Below are positions 44,796-55,310 of a stretch of DNA of 64,000 bases, one piece after another. Position numbers and translations under genes: made by a program. This DNA is from Phialophora verrucosa (lineage: Eukaryota > Ascomycota > Eurotiomycetes > Chaetothyriales > Herpotrichiellaceae), in NCBI GenBank assembly GCA_002099365.1, contig MSED01000015.1, forward strand, positions 2,170,001 through 2,234,000, in the 5' to 3' direction. The notes under the pieces are model-generated. The model was given only the letters and a program-made list of their open reading frames with translations. It was not told where the DNA came from and searched no databases. Positions within the stretch are counted from its first letter, which is position 1. Each line of letters starts with the position of its first letter.

Positions 44796-46133
44796 ATTCA
44801 ATGCTCTTATCCAGTGCGTGGGAGTGTCATCTCAGAACGATGCCAATGAGGACAAGGGGGACTATTCAGACACACATGTCAGCGATTGATTCCAATCAGC
44901 GTCGATTTGAAAGAAACATAATTCTCAAGTTCCCGTGCCTCAGGTCTTTTCAGTTTAATTGGGTCTTCACTTTGTGTTGTTAGGATTGCTGTGACGATGC
45001 GGGAGGCTCCTGCTTGCAGGATCCGACAGAGAGCGGGACGGCGTGTAGGGCTCCCAGAGATCATGTGCTCCCAGCAATCCAAACCAGAACTCCGACCTTG
45101 CAGTGTGGGATACATGGGCAATGTACGCTGCAGCCATTGGCAGATACGTCCATGCTGTGTCGAGATGTATGCCCCATATTAGCAGCGTTGGGTTGTTCTT
45201 TACACAAAATCTCCAATGATGCAATCTAATTGCTCAGATCACACCATTCTAGCCTGATTATTGTGCCCGCAAGACAGAAGACTTGTAGGGACGCGAGTGC
45301 TCATGGAGTCTGACCCTTGCCTTGCACAGTCGCTCCCCTGTATCAGCATGCAGAAGCGGCCCCCATGACAAGCGACCACTAATCGTGGGTGATCAATCCG
45401 ACCTTTTACCATTGACTCATCTTTATAGCAGTTGGCGAGTTCGGCGTGGTGTAGGCGCCTACGAAGGAAAATATGTTGACTCACAGAGATTAGGCAATGA
45501 TCCTCGGACAGTAGCTGCCACGCAGCCGTAGCCTGGCTTCGCTCTCATGGTTCAGCCCACCATGCATGGGAAGTGGTGTTTGATGTTCGAGACAGTGGCA
45601 AGCAACGTGCAATTGACGAATAGGTCTTTCCGTAGAGGTTTCTCGTTATAGGCGGGGTTCCAGCAAGGGCGGTGAAAGCGGGAAGACGCGTCGGAAGAAG
45701 CAGACAGCTTAGAACCTAGGTCCCCACGCGAGCCTATTCGGTCCCAAGGAAGGTAGAGAGCGCACGAGCTATTGCTTGTTTGGGTCGAAAGAGAGCATGT
45801 AGCGTCGTGGCTATTTTGACAGAAAGACGGCAGGATAAAAGAGACGAAAGGGAAGTTTAAATACCAAATTCGAAACTAGCGGAGTTTCGGCGCTAGCGAA
45901 GCGCTAGACTCATCCTATTGGCCCGCGTCTAGACTAGAAACTCCGGGCGTCTACTCCGCTCATGCTACAGGCTGAAGTAGCCGAAGGTGGGGCTCGATCT
46001 AAGTGTCACCACCGCAACACGCCGCGAACAGGGATTCCAAACATTGAGATTACGAACAATAGCCATTACCGTGCAGCACTGAGCATCTGCTGCGCTCTCT
46101 GGTGGTACAACGTCAAACGGGTACTATCATACA
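44796..46133. other. Upstream region of the 895-residue gene
   Basis: About 1.3 kb lies between the start of the 895-residue gene and the 3' end of the PPR gene, both on the minus strand. It contains a 66 nt foldback (45880-45945). No other gene is seen. Confidence 0.45.
45880..45945. repeat. Nested foldback with CCAAT in the loop
   Basis: Outer arms CGGAGTTTC (45880-45888) and GAAACTCCG (45937-45945) are perfect. Inner arms CTAGAC (45904-45909) and GTCTAG (45927-45932) are also perfect. The loop contains ATTGG, a reverse CCAAT. A separate short hairpin, CTAGCG-AAG-CGCTAG, overlaps the left side. Confidence 0.7.
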
Positions 46134-48440
46134 CTACTGGGGCACACTACTCGTACTGCCTGCCAGGGCCGGGTTTGAGTCGTCGGCCTCGTTCTCATCG
46201 ACCGCTGGGCAATCGTCTTGACTGCCTTGCTTAGCTTCCTCAGCCTCTGTTTGTGCATTCTCAATCGCTGTCTTTGCCGCTGGCCAGCCAAGGGCTGTGT
46301 CCATGCCTTCGGGCATTCGTCGTTCATCGATGCCGTGTTTCACCAGATCGGCAAGCCGAGTCTGGTCGTAGTGCCCCAGCAAGAACGCCCAACCCTGCTC
46401 AGTGGGGTGAACGTCTCGTGCCAACATCATGTGCCAGATCTTCGCCGCAGTCTCCTCTTCGCCATGCTTCATAAAGCCGCAAAGTACTTCGCTCCATGTC
46501 CGCTCAGTGGGCAGGCACAGATTATGCTCAATCATAGCTTCCACCACATACACGGCTTTTCTTAAAAAGAATCGACTCCGTGCATAGAAATGGATAAATC
46601 CGTTCCACATGACGTCGTGTTTAGCGCAAGCGAGAATGCTCTCGTCCTGCTGTTTAATCATGTGCATTATCCAGAACCACAATGCTGACACAATTCGCTC
46701 ATCCCGTTGACAGAGGACATAAGCCCAGATAGTGAATCCCAGGACCGCTGGTGGAGGCTGCTCGAGTGTTTTCCGCAGAGTGTGCTGAGGGGGGAGTGCG
46801 TTGACAATACCGAGCTTGACAAGAGGCGTCCTGTCGTAGGCTCTGTCGTATATGGCCAGGAGATGCGAGACGGATGTCTCGGGGGATAATTTGCGGTCGA
46901 TCGTGCACACCACCCTCACAATATTCATCATATACGTCACCAGGTAAGGATACTGGTAGAGGTCTTCGCGTTTGTGGATAGAAGACATCATGGCATCCAG
47001 CTTCTCGCGGTCACTCTGCTCAAAGCTACTCTTGAGTAGCATGAGGTAGCCATTTGCCTCGACACAAATATCTCTAGCCTCCATGAAACGGAAGACTTCC
47101 CATGCCACGTCGGGCCGGCCTAGCTCGAGTGCTCGCTCGAGGATGGCGTTATGCACTTTGAAATCCATTGGTAGGCCAAGTCCAACCAGCCGAGGAAGCG
47201 CCCTGAAGTTGGCCACAGAGTCAGACTCGTCAATCGTGTCGATGGAAATAAGGTTGGCACAACGCTCAAGGATTCGCACCTTATGTTCCTCCCTCTGCTC
47301 TGGAGGGATACGCGAGAGCAACTCAAGTGCTCGGTGGGTGTCGCCAAGTTTGGTAAAGTGGTCAACTATGACTAAGATGAGTCGCGGTGAAAAGTCCTCG
47401 AAATTCTCGATGATGGTGTCGATAATGTTTTCGATATGCTCGGGGCTGTTGTGCCGCAGGAAAAGAACCAGGAAATACCAGGGCATTCGTTTGGTGTCCG
47501 AGGGCCATGTCCAAATGCGCGAAACCCGCTCGATTTGCTGCGCGAACAGTTCTTGGAGGTAGACGTCCCCATCGATTTCGTCTCGGTATGCCTGGTCCAA
47601 GAAACAAAGACATTCGCAGCGATGTCTCCAGTCTCGAGGGAAAAAGATATCGAGGGAGAGCATAAGGAGAGTTCTCCGAGCACTGTCAACCAGACATCCC
47701 AGCATGACAGTCGCAAGATGCAGTTTGTCGCGCGCTAGCATCTCGGTCCAGGCGTCACGGAGCTCTTCAAGACCGCGATCTCCAACAAAAGAGACGGCAA
47801 CTTGTCGGTGGACATCGAAGTGTTGACGTGCCTTCGGTAAATCCCCATCGTGCCACAGGGAAACTATTTCCTTGTAGTACGTCCACCAAAATGCGCGGAA
47901 TTCGTCATGTTTTGTTGGACTGACGCCCTCTGTTTCAGGAGAGATCGTTCTCCAACCCGGCGGGAAGGACCATTGCGGCGAGACTGAGCGGGCCAAACCC
48001 AGGGGTTGGAGATCAGATAGTCGCTGCGGCCCTGGCCGCTTGAGTGCGACGAGATGTTTCGAAACGGGTCTGTCTGTATTGCCAAAGATCCTCGTCACGT
48101 GGTATTCAACGCTTCGCAATCTGCGATCTAAATCCTCAGTCTGCTTCCCGGCTGTTTGTCCGCTGGATTCTACAGCCGGAGGAGCTTCCACAGGTCGGGG
48201 AGGCGAGGCTTCTAGGTCCTCCGATTCGGTTGACGCCGTGGTCCGGAGGCGAGGCGATTGTCCGCTGCTGACAGATCCTTCAGCAAGAAGTTGCTCGGTG
48301 AGCTCAGGTTCTCGGTATCTAGGAGAATCGGATTTCGGAGAATTGTAGAATCGAGCTTGGAACCGGCATCGGCGCCGGCCGTAGATTGGAGAGTTACGGT
48401 GTAAGCATCCTCGTAGAATGGTGGTTGAATTAGTGAACAT
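46134..48440 (-). CDS. Pentatricopeptide repeat (PPR) protein, probably mitochondrial
   Basis: This intronless gene encodes 768 residues. The N-terminus is Arg-rich and acid-poor (LRGCLHRNSPIYGRRRCRFQ), as in mitochondrial presequences. From about residue 190 onward the protein is a run of paired helices of PPR type. The clearest repeat is near the C-terminus (RTWSEVLCGFMKHGEEETAA, then KIWHMMLARDVHPTEQGWAF). Fungal PPR proteins usually act on mitochondrial RNA processing, stability or translation; the target cannot be inferred. The last 60 residues are acidic and low complexity. A 243 bp divergent promoter is shared with the Cwf18 gene. Confidence 0.82.
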   Translation of the reverse strand: MFTNSTTILRGCLHRNSPIYGRRRCRFQARFYNSPKSDSPRYREPELTEQLLAEGSVSSGQSPRLRTTASTESEDLEASPPRPVEAPPAVESSGQTAGKQTEDLDRRLRSVEYHVTRIFGNTDRPVSKHLVALKRPGPQRLSDLQPLGLARSVSPQWSFPPGWRTISPETEGVSPTKHDEFRAFWWTYYKEIVSLWHDGDLPKARQHFDVHRQVAVSFVGDRGLEELRDAWTEMLARDKLHLATVMLGCLVDSARRTLLMLSLDIFFPRDWRHRCECLCFLDQAYRDEIDGDVYLQELFAQQIERVSRIWTWPSDTKRMPWYFLVLFLRHNSPEHIENIIDTIIENFEDFSPRLILVIVDHFTKLGDTHRALELLSRIPPEQREEHKVRILERCANLISIDTIDESDSVANFRALPRLVGLGLPMDFKVHNAILERALELGRPDVAWEVFRFMEARDICVEANGYLMLLKSSFEQSDREKLDAMMSSIHKREDLYQYPYLVTYMMNIVRVVCTIDRKLSPETSVSHLLAIYDRAYDRTPLVKLGIVNALPPQHTLRKTLEQPPPAVLGFTIWAYVLCQRDERIVSALWFWIMHMIKQQDESILACAKHDVMWNGFIHFYARSRFFLRKAVYVVEAMIEHNLCLPTERTWSEVLCGFMKHGEEETAAKIWHMMLARDVHPTEQGWAFLLGHYDQTRLADLVKHGIDERRMPEGMDTALGWPAAKTAIENAQTEAEEAKQGSQDDCPAVDENEADDSNPALAGSTSSVPQ

Positions 48441-48683
48441 TCAGGATTACAGACATCTGGCTCTAGATCTTCTCCTAGAGATGGAAGTTGAGTGTGAGAT
48501 ATCGGACCATTCGAGAGAAGACACGCGGCGCGCATTCAGGTGTCGACCGCAGTCGAAAATCAATTCACCTAGATAGAAAAGCGGAACCAATTCGGGGAAG
48601 GTTATCCGAGGCTGCGCGCCCATAACTTCTTCTACAGCGCCTCTTAAAAGATACGTTTAGTCGCGAAGTCCAGCAGCACCGTC

Positions 48684-49334
48684 ATGTCGGCCACGCATAC
48701 CAGTCTCGATGCCGCCGCCATCGACAGAAAGGCCCGTCTCGCAAAGCTAGCGGGAATAAAACGCAAACACCCAGCCTCCGACGCGCCAGCCTCCAGTCTA
48801 CAGGTAGACACGGAAGAAGCAGAAGAAAAGGAAACTCTCTCCAAGACCACGACTGACCGATATCTCTCGGGGCGGAACTACGATACTGCCACCAAAAATG
48901 CCAAACTCGGATTTGAGAATGCGCCCATCGGCGCCGAAGCTGGGACTTTAGAGGAGCAGGCCGACCAAATCGCCGCTGCTACTGCCGAACAAGCCGCCAA
49001 AGACGAGGTCGAGGCGGAGAAAGGTATTGATCTTTTCAAGCTGCGGCCGAAGAAGCCAAATTGGGATTTGAAGAGAGATCTTGAGGAGAAAATGAAGATC
49101 CTGAATGTGCGGACTCAGAATGCGATTGCCCGGCTGGTTAGGGAAAGAATTGAGAACGCAAAGAAACAAGCGCTGGAGAAGACCCAGCCCGCGCAGCAAG
49201 CGAACCTTGATGGGATTGATGGTGAGGAAGTAGGGATCGAAGGGAACACTCTTGTCGAAGGTATACACCTGCGAGAGCAAGAGGAAGAGCGGGAAATCGC
49301 CCGCGAGAAAGAAGAAGAGGACATTCCCGATTGA
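48684..49334 (+). CDS. cwf18: Cwf18/CCDC12 spliceosomal protein
   Basis: This intronless gene encodes 216 residues. It matches the Cwf18 family: an N-terminal basic helix (AIDRKARLAKLAGIKRKHP), a linker with YLSGRNY, then the highly conserved core GIDLFKLRPKKPNWDLKRDL and RTQNAIARLVRERIENAKKQ. The C-terminus is acidic. The human homologue CCDC12 is part of the activated spliceosome. It is close to, and divergent from, the PPR gene. Confidence 0.92.
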   Translation: MSATHTSLDAAAIDRKARLAKLAGIKRKHPASDAPASSLQVDTEEAEEKETLSKTTTDRYLSGRNYDTATKNAKLGFENAPIGAEAGTLEEQADQIAAATAEQAAKDEVEAEKGIDLFKLRPKKPNWDLKRDLEEKMKILNVRTQNAIARLVRERIENAKKQALEKTQPAQQANLDGIDGEEVGIEGNTLVEGIHLREQEEEREIAREKEEEDIPD

Positions 49335-49957
49335 GTTCCTCTTGTCATACATTTAACCGGTATGCAACGACAACAGAAGCCCAACCTCGCCTAGAGCCAG
49401 CAGCCCTTGGACGTCGACTCTCGCAAGGTTTGTCGCTATTCGGCGAGATGCGGGCTACGCTCTCGTGCATCCCTGCACGACGAAGCCTGCCCATGCATGA
49501 TGCGCGACGTCTTGCCCTTTATGGCCTCTATTAAGATATGCCCCGTCAGAGGAGCCCCAGCTACAGTCTCGACTTCGTCAAGCCGAGCAATGGCGGACGT
49601 GAAGGGAAAACTGAAACCAGTGGTTCATACACGGTGTCGTTGGAGAACATGCTGGCGATCTTCGACGCACGATAAACAACCAACAACAGAACGACGTAAG
49701 CAATTGTAGGTGAAGTCCAAAGGAAGCAAAGACCAACATACCAGGACTCATGTCAAAAGTTGGCAACTGGCTACGGATCCGACACTACTCATAGGGTATG
49801 ATAGAATGAAGAAGCCACCCAGTGATCAATGATAGTCCACCAACCCCATACGAGCTAATACAAAATAACCACCCCCAGCCATCTGCACTGATTTTCCCTT
49901 GGTATACAAGCCGTGCCTAACCCGATTACAAATCGGGCAGCGTCGTACTGTCGTGCG
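49335..49957. other. Convergent intergenic region
   Basis: About 620 bp lies between Cwf18 and the convergent zinc knuckle/RS gene. No gene is supported. Confidence 0.4.
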
Positions 49958-50911
49958 CTACATATTCATCGCCTGTGTCAACGCTAGTCTCTTGCTATAC
50001 GGACTTGGGCTTCTTTGGTTCCTCTCCCTCCTCTGTTCCTCACGGAAATCCGATCGGGGCAGAGGACGGTTTTCGTCGTTACGCTCCCGTCTGCCACGTG
50101 GCCTATCGTTGACATCTTCAACGTCAAACGACTTTCTCTCTTTGGTGATCTGACTTTTGTCCATGCTTGGGCTGTTACTACGGCTGCGATGGCTTCCGCG
50201 GCGCATGGAACTAGGTCTACCACGGTCGATGGGGCTAATGGTACGATACCGTCGGCTTTTGTGGTGCGAGCCGGGCTCTCGGTGGGGCGACCTGGGTGAT
50301 CGAGAATAAGAACTGGAGATAGAGCGGTGTTTTCTTTTTCGCGGTGCATCCGGTGTGCTTGAGCGGTTTCGGCTCACATGGCCGCTAGTCAGAAAGCTAT
50401 CCCCCCGTCCTCTTGAGCGGTGACGCGATGGAGACCGGGATCTGTTTGTCGACACGGTCGAGACCGAATCTGAATCTGAACTTCGCTGTGGGAGGTCTGG
50501 TGTTGGTGACCGAGTTCCCTCAGGCGGCATCACGAGTTTTGCCCGTCTGGCATTGACCTCAGCCAGCTGCTGATCCGCCACTCCCTTGCTGGATAAAGTC
50601 AGACAAATAATGCACCAAGAAAAACCAATGGCATGGTTGGTACCTGTTTAGCAGATTGTTCGGGGTGTCGCTCACGAGTTTTGGCACCAGTTTGGGGTTA
50701 GACAGCTGCTGCGTCCTCGACGGTCTCGAGGCATATGGTCGTTCTTGTACGCTTGCTTTGCACTCGTAACTGTAATGGCGTTCAGAGGAGGTTAGCGGAA
50801 TGCCATGTCCGGGAATGTGATAAACTTATCTTTCTTGAGACATTTCTGGCAAACTGTATTGGCGCTGGCTTTTTGTGGCCCCAGGCCGGGAAGTGTACGA
50901 TATCGGTTCAT
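49958..50911 (-). CDS. Zinc knuckle protein with RS-rich tail (ZCCHC10-like)
   Basis: Three minus-strand exons (50911-50826, 50769-50644, 50588-49958) give 280 residues. The N-terminus MNRYRTLPGLGPQKA leads into a zinc knuckle TVCQKCLKKD...YECKAS. The conserved RPYASRPSRTQQLSNPKL segment and KGVADQQLAEVNARRAKLVM follow, as in fungal ZCCHC10/SREK1IP1-like proteins. The last 170 residues are rich in RS/SR dipeptides, typical of splicing-related proteins. The introns are 56 and 55 nt. Oddly, the only canonical splice of intron 1 skips the His of the CCHC knuckle, although the bases just before the acceptor read His-Tyr-Ser in frame. The first exon model is therefore the weak point. Confidence 0.78.
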
Positions 50912-51700
50912 CAGAAGTTGGGCCACTTGGAACCACCAGACACCAAAATTGCCGGGCAGTCTCACAAGGGACAGTCAAGGCGCGGCGTCAGGAACAGGCC
51001 TTGCCCGGACGGCGGTCTTGTCTTGTCAGAAGTTATATGAGTTGACAATAGCCGAAGTACGGGTTCCTGCTGACGGAGAAGATGTTTTCGGTGGATCTGG
51101 ATATACTGCTGCCTCGACTGCAATGCGTAATCCAGCGATATAAGCATCAAAGGAATACTACCCAAGACAAGGCTCGACTGCCAAAGTGATGTAGGTCGAA
51201 ATGATTGACAGGAGAGTCTCTAGTTCAGACAGGCAGCGGCAAAGGTCTCGAGGCAGGAGGGAACGATTTATGAGAGCGAGTCACCGAATCGGCTCGGTCG
51301 TGATGGGCCCCCGAAGTTGATAGCCGGTTGTCGAAAAGGCAGACTTTCCCGTCTCGGCATCGCAAATACTTTAATCCTAAACCCTTAGCAGGTTAAGCAG
51401 AGTAAAAACTGCTCGCGGGTCATTTAGGGATCACCCCCGACCGTGCCGCTTTTAAACCTCCCTCCTCGAAGACTCACCTTCCTCTCACCTTCCTCTCACC
51501 CTCCACTCACCTGGCTATTTACCCTTCCTATCGCCTTTGCCTGGACGGTCCTATTTCGTCCTGCAGATATATCTACACGCCGAGTCACAGTAGGTATAGC
51601 CTATTTTTAGGGCTCCCGGAATCGGATCTACTGTATACCTTCCCTGCGACTACCCCTTCCTTCCCTTTAAAATCCCCCCCTTAAGTGACTCTCTCGTAGA
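50912..51700. other. Transition from gene-rich DNA to RIP-mutated DNA
   Basis: No gene is seen. CA and TG are normal up to about 51.4 kb and then fall. The stretch 51420-51700 is C/T-rich, with three to four copies of a CTCACCTTCC-like word at 51473-51511. Below about 51.7 kb the sequence becomes AT-rich and nearly free of CA and TG. Confidence 0.5.
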
Positions 51701-53404
51701 GCATAAAATAGTATCTCGTCCGGGCCGCAGCTAGCTAACCGCTAAATTCTCCCTTATAAACGATCCTCCGTACCTGCTAGTTCGCTCGTCCCTATTCCTG
51801 TCCGAACCTTAAGACGTTAATGACTTTATCCACTTCTCCTCCACCTATCTCTAGCACCAGCTCCTCCTCTAGCCGCTATAGGCGGAGAAAAGATTACTAT
51901 AAACGAATTATAGGCTTATACTAAGGTAAATAGTTATAGAAGAGGAGTATATACGGAAGTTAATTAAGTCTATAGTAGATATAAATATATCTTTAAGATA
52001 AAAAGAGATTATAATTAAACTTTATAACGCTATATTTAGTAAAATTATTAAGACACTAATTCTAGTCTTCTTAAGAGACGGTCGACCCTAATATTATATT
52101 CTAGCTAGTATCTTAAATCTATAAGAGAGAATTACGAATAAAAAGGACTCCCTCCTTTAGACAATAATACGGCTCGCCGCTAGTATCTAGGTACAGGGAC
52201 TAATACTCCCGACTTAGTTACCGTAAAAGACTTTCTCCGGTTCTATATCGTAACGAGCTATCCGCAGCTCGAGAAAGGCCGGTCGAAGCTAAGGCTAACT
52301 ACTAATACTATCTGTACTATAGCCGAATAGTTCTTTACCGGTTTTATGTCAGGGACGGGCTTCGCCAGCAGTTAATAGTAAGTACATTACCTATCTATAG
52401 GCATACAGCGACTCGATTCGAAAGCTAAAGAGAGTCGAAGAGGAGACGCATGCGGCCCGCGCGCTATATACAGGTAACCCCTAAGGTCTTGGCGTACCCC
52501 TATTTATAATATTTTACCTATATTACTAGTACCGATACTTAAGTAGATAATAGAAGTAAGGTTTACTATATAGGTTATAGTTCCCCTCCTAGATAATTCT
52601 TCCCTAGTTCTATAGATATAGTAGGCTAATTACTTTTAGTAGATATAATAAACCTTAGTCCTTAAAGGAATTATCGTTAATAAGCACCGACTAAAAAATA
52701 ATTTTATAGTTTAAGACCTAACTTAGGTCCTCCTCGCGCTATAGATATATAATAACCTAATCTTTATCTATAAGTAGTATTAAGTCTAAATTACGTTCTT
52801 AATATACGTCTACTATTAGACCGGGGCCTAAATTAGCGCCTTCTTTCTTAACGGACTACGGTATAAGGTATATTACCCGGTTAGTCTTTACTTAATATTT
52901 AACTTAACTTAACTAGGATATTAAACTTATTTTATAACGTAATAATAATAAGGCGGACGGCTGTAGCTAGAGACTTATATATAAGATCGACTAGCGTTAA
53001 GTAAAGAATAATCGTAATCCTAATAATATTATATAAGTAATTCTATATCGCTAGTTCCCTTCCTATACTTCTTATAGACCCTAACGCTAATTAGCTATTC
53101 TAGCTTTAAGGTAACGGTAAAGGAGTATTAGAGACTATTCTATAATAACACTAGTTTCCTACTAGCTATAGTTATTATAAATAGCGCCCTATTTAAGTAT
53201 AACTAGACTATAGATTAGACACCGAATAGTCCGATAGGATAGTATAACCCTATAGGGTTTTAAGCCCTACCGGATAGTTAATTTAATATTAAAAGCCCTA
53301 TTAAATCAGATACTATAGGGGTTAGACTATATTATTAGATAACTAGTATAGTTTAAAATAAAAAAAAATTTAAAAATTATTATAATTATTATAATTAATA
53401 TATT

Positions 53405-53540
53405 TTATTACTTTTTTTAAGATTATTATTAAAATTATTACTTTTTTTAAGATTATTATTAAAATTATTACTTTTTTTTAAGATTATTATTAAAATTATT
53501 ACTTTTTTTAAGATTATTATTAAAATTATTACTATTTTTA
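53405..53540. repeat. Tandem array of a 30-31 bp AT-rich unit
   Basis: Copies begin at 53405, 53435, 53465 and 53496, followed by a partial copy at 53526. Each has the pattern TTATTAC-T7-AAGATTATTATTAAAA; the third copy has eight T. It is not a CRISPR array, as there are no spacers. Confidence 0.9.
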
Positions 53541-53550
53541 ATAAAAATTT

Positions 53551-53595
53551 AAGGTTTTAGACGGTCTTAATAAAATCCGACCTGTCTAAAACCTT
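53551..53595. repeat. Inverted repeat in RIP block 1
   Basis: Arms AAGGTTTTAGACGGTC (53551-53566) and GACCTGTCTAAAACCTT (53579-53595) pair with a single extra base and a 12 nt loop. Such an intact hairpin in mutated DNA may mark the terminal inverted repeat or internal dyad of an element. Confidence 0.65.
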
Positions 53596-54462
53596 ATTTA
53601 AAACTAATCGGACTTAGGCTTAAATAGGGTAAAAATATTTAAGTATTATTATTAGATTAGATAAAAGCTTCTATAACCTAACTTAAAACTATCCGATTTA
53701 TAGTCTACCTTAATATAACTCTACTCGCGCTAATATTCTATTCTAGTCGCGGTATTAGAAGCTTTAGGTCTTAGTATATAGGCTAGATAATATTAACTAA
53801 GTAGGTATAGTTATAAGGAAGCTGTAGCCGGCGTTAATCCGTATTTAATATAAGATATCTAATTCTTATACGAGTAGCTTAACCGGAACTTTATATTTAA
53901 AAGATCTATAAAGGCTAAATTATATTTATACTGTAAATAATATAGGGCTATACCGATCTAGTAATAAGCCGTCTAACTATAACAATCCCTACTTAAACCT
54001 TATAAGGTTACTCTATTAGGTTCGGTATTAGCGATATTATAGTTTTAGAATATATTAGCAAGTAATAATATAGTATAATTCTTTAATACGAGGATACCTA
54101 ACTAAATAAGAAGGCCTCTCTTTTCCGGCATTAACCCCTTAAATCTTTTAGTACCGCGCCTTTAATAAGGTTTATATATCTTCAGCTTTCTATTAGCTAG
54201 ATATTAGCTAGAGTACTATCCTAATATTACTATAACTATAATATATAATCTCGATATAAAGCCGTAATATATACTTATAAAGCTGCGGTACAATATTCTT
54301 ATATATACCTTATATTCGAAACTTATAATATAGCTTTATAAAGCTATATTAAAAAATAGACCGAGATAATTTATAAGAATATTTATAATAATTAGCGGTA
54401 TAGTTCTAAGTCGGTAGCAGCCCCAGCTTAACCCTATAGCTTTACAGACTAAATTCTAGACA

Positions 54463-55113
54463 TTGTCAGCTATTAGGGACAATATAAATTTATTAGACTA
54501 CCTATTATCCGACAATTTCTCTTACGGCCTAGACGACCGTCGTGATCTAGCTATAGACGACCAAACCCTATTCTCCCAACCACAAGAGGCGACGTCAACC
54601 AATCTAGCCTCTATAAGACCAATACCCGAGTTCGTCCGGCCACAAGAACAAGATACAGATACATCTACGTCTTCACCCCGTAGTCAAGCATCCTCGTCAC
54701 GAAAAAGGGGGCCAATAGACTCAAGGTCCAGCTCTACATCGTTCAGCCGCCCAGACCGACTCCGGCGAATATCCCTACGAACAATCGACGCGAACAACGA
54801 CTCATTTCGACCCAGAAACACTCCGACCAAACAAAAGAAGACTACCACGGGCCGCATCACCCCGCGCTCGGAGAAGCACGCCCGTAAGCTAGAACTCAAC
54901 CGCAAGGCGGCAACCAAGTATCGAAATCGACAAAAGGCGTTCGTCGAGCAGCTCCGGCAGCGATATAAGAAGGAGAAAGAAAAGATACACCTCCAGACGG
55001 CGCTCGTCTCGGCCCTACACGACGAAGTCGTCGTTCTAAGAAACAAGATCCTACGTCAAAGTTTCTGTAACTGTCGGTTCTTATCGGGCGCCTCCCTGTC
55101 GATATTACAATAA
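54463..55113 (+). pseudogene. bZIP transcription factor gene lacking an ATG, one-strand RIP pattern
   Basis: An open frame of 216 codons runs from a TTG at 54463, just after an in-frame TAG, to TAA. It encodes an Atf/CREB-like bZIP: a Ser/Arg-rich N-terminal region, a basic region with N-x7-R (NRKAATKYR, Asn codon at 54898) and a leucine zipper from QLRQRYKKEKEKIHLQ to VVLRNKIL, followed by a Cys-x-Cys end. The frame contains no Met or Trp at all. The usual Cys of the basic signature reads Tyr (TAT, 54919-54921). The coding strand has about 5 TG but about 48 CA. An ATA at 54484 is a likely former ATG. Either it is an inactivated gene, or it starts in an upstream exon that I cannot see. Confidence 0.72.
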
Positions 55114-55310
55114 GGGAAAGACTACCACGCCACACAGACCGGCATAAAGCGAACAGTGCCGGTACAATAGGCGTAGCGATATAGGGGGTTGAGAAGCATC
55201 ATAAGGAGACGGTGTCCCTACCCAGCGTGGTACCCGTCCTGTATTATATAGTCAAACATCCCGGCGGGACGCTGCAAAATCTATTCATAAGGGTCTATGA
55301 TTTATACAAG

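Larger units (their letters stand above)
51700..54450. mobile_element. RIP-saturated AT-rich block 1
   Basis: Stop codons crowd all frames and no gene is readable. In 52501-52620 I count no CA and no TG, while TA is very frequent and CG is retained. This is the signature of repeat-induced point mutation acting on CpA in both strands, so the block must derive from duplicated DNA, most likely transposons. The ancestral element cannot be identified by eye. Confidence 0.85.

Noticed and set aside
53405..53540. Regular repeat array that could suggest a CRISPR
   Set aside because: The units are directly adjacent with no spacers, and the organism is a fungus.
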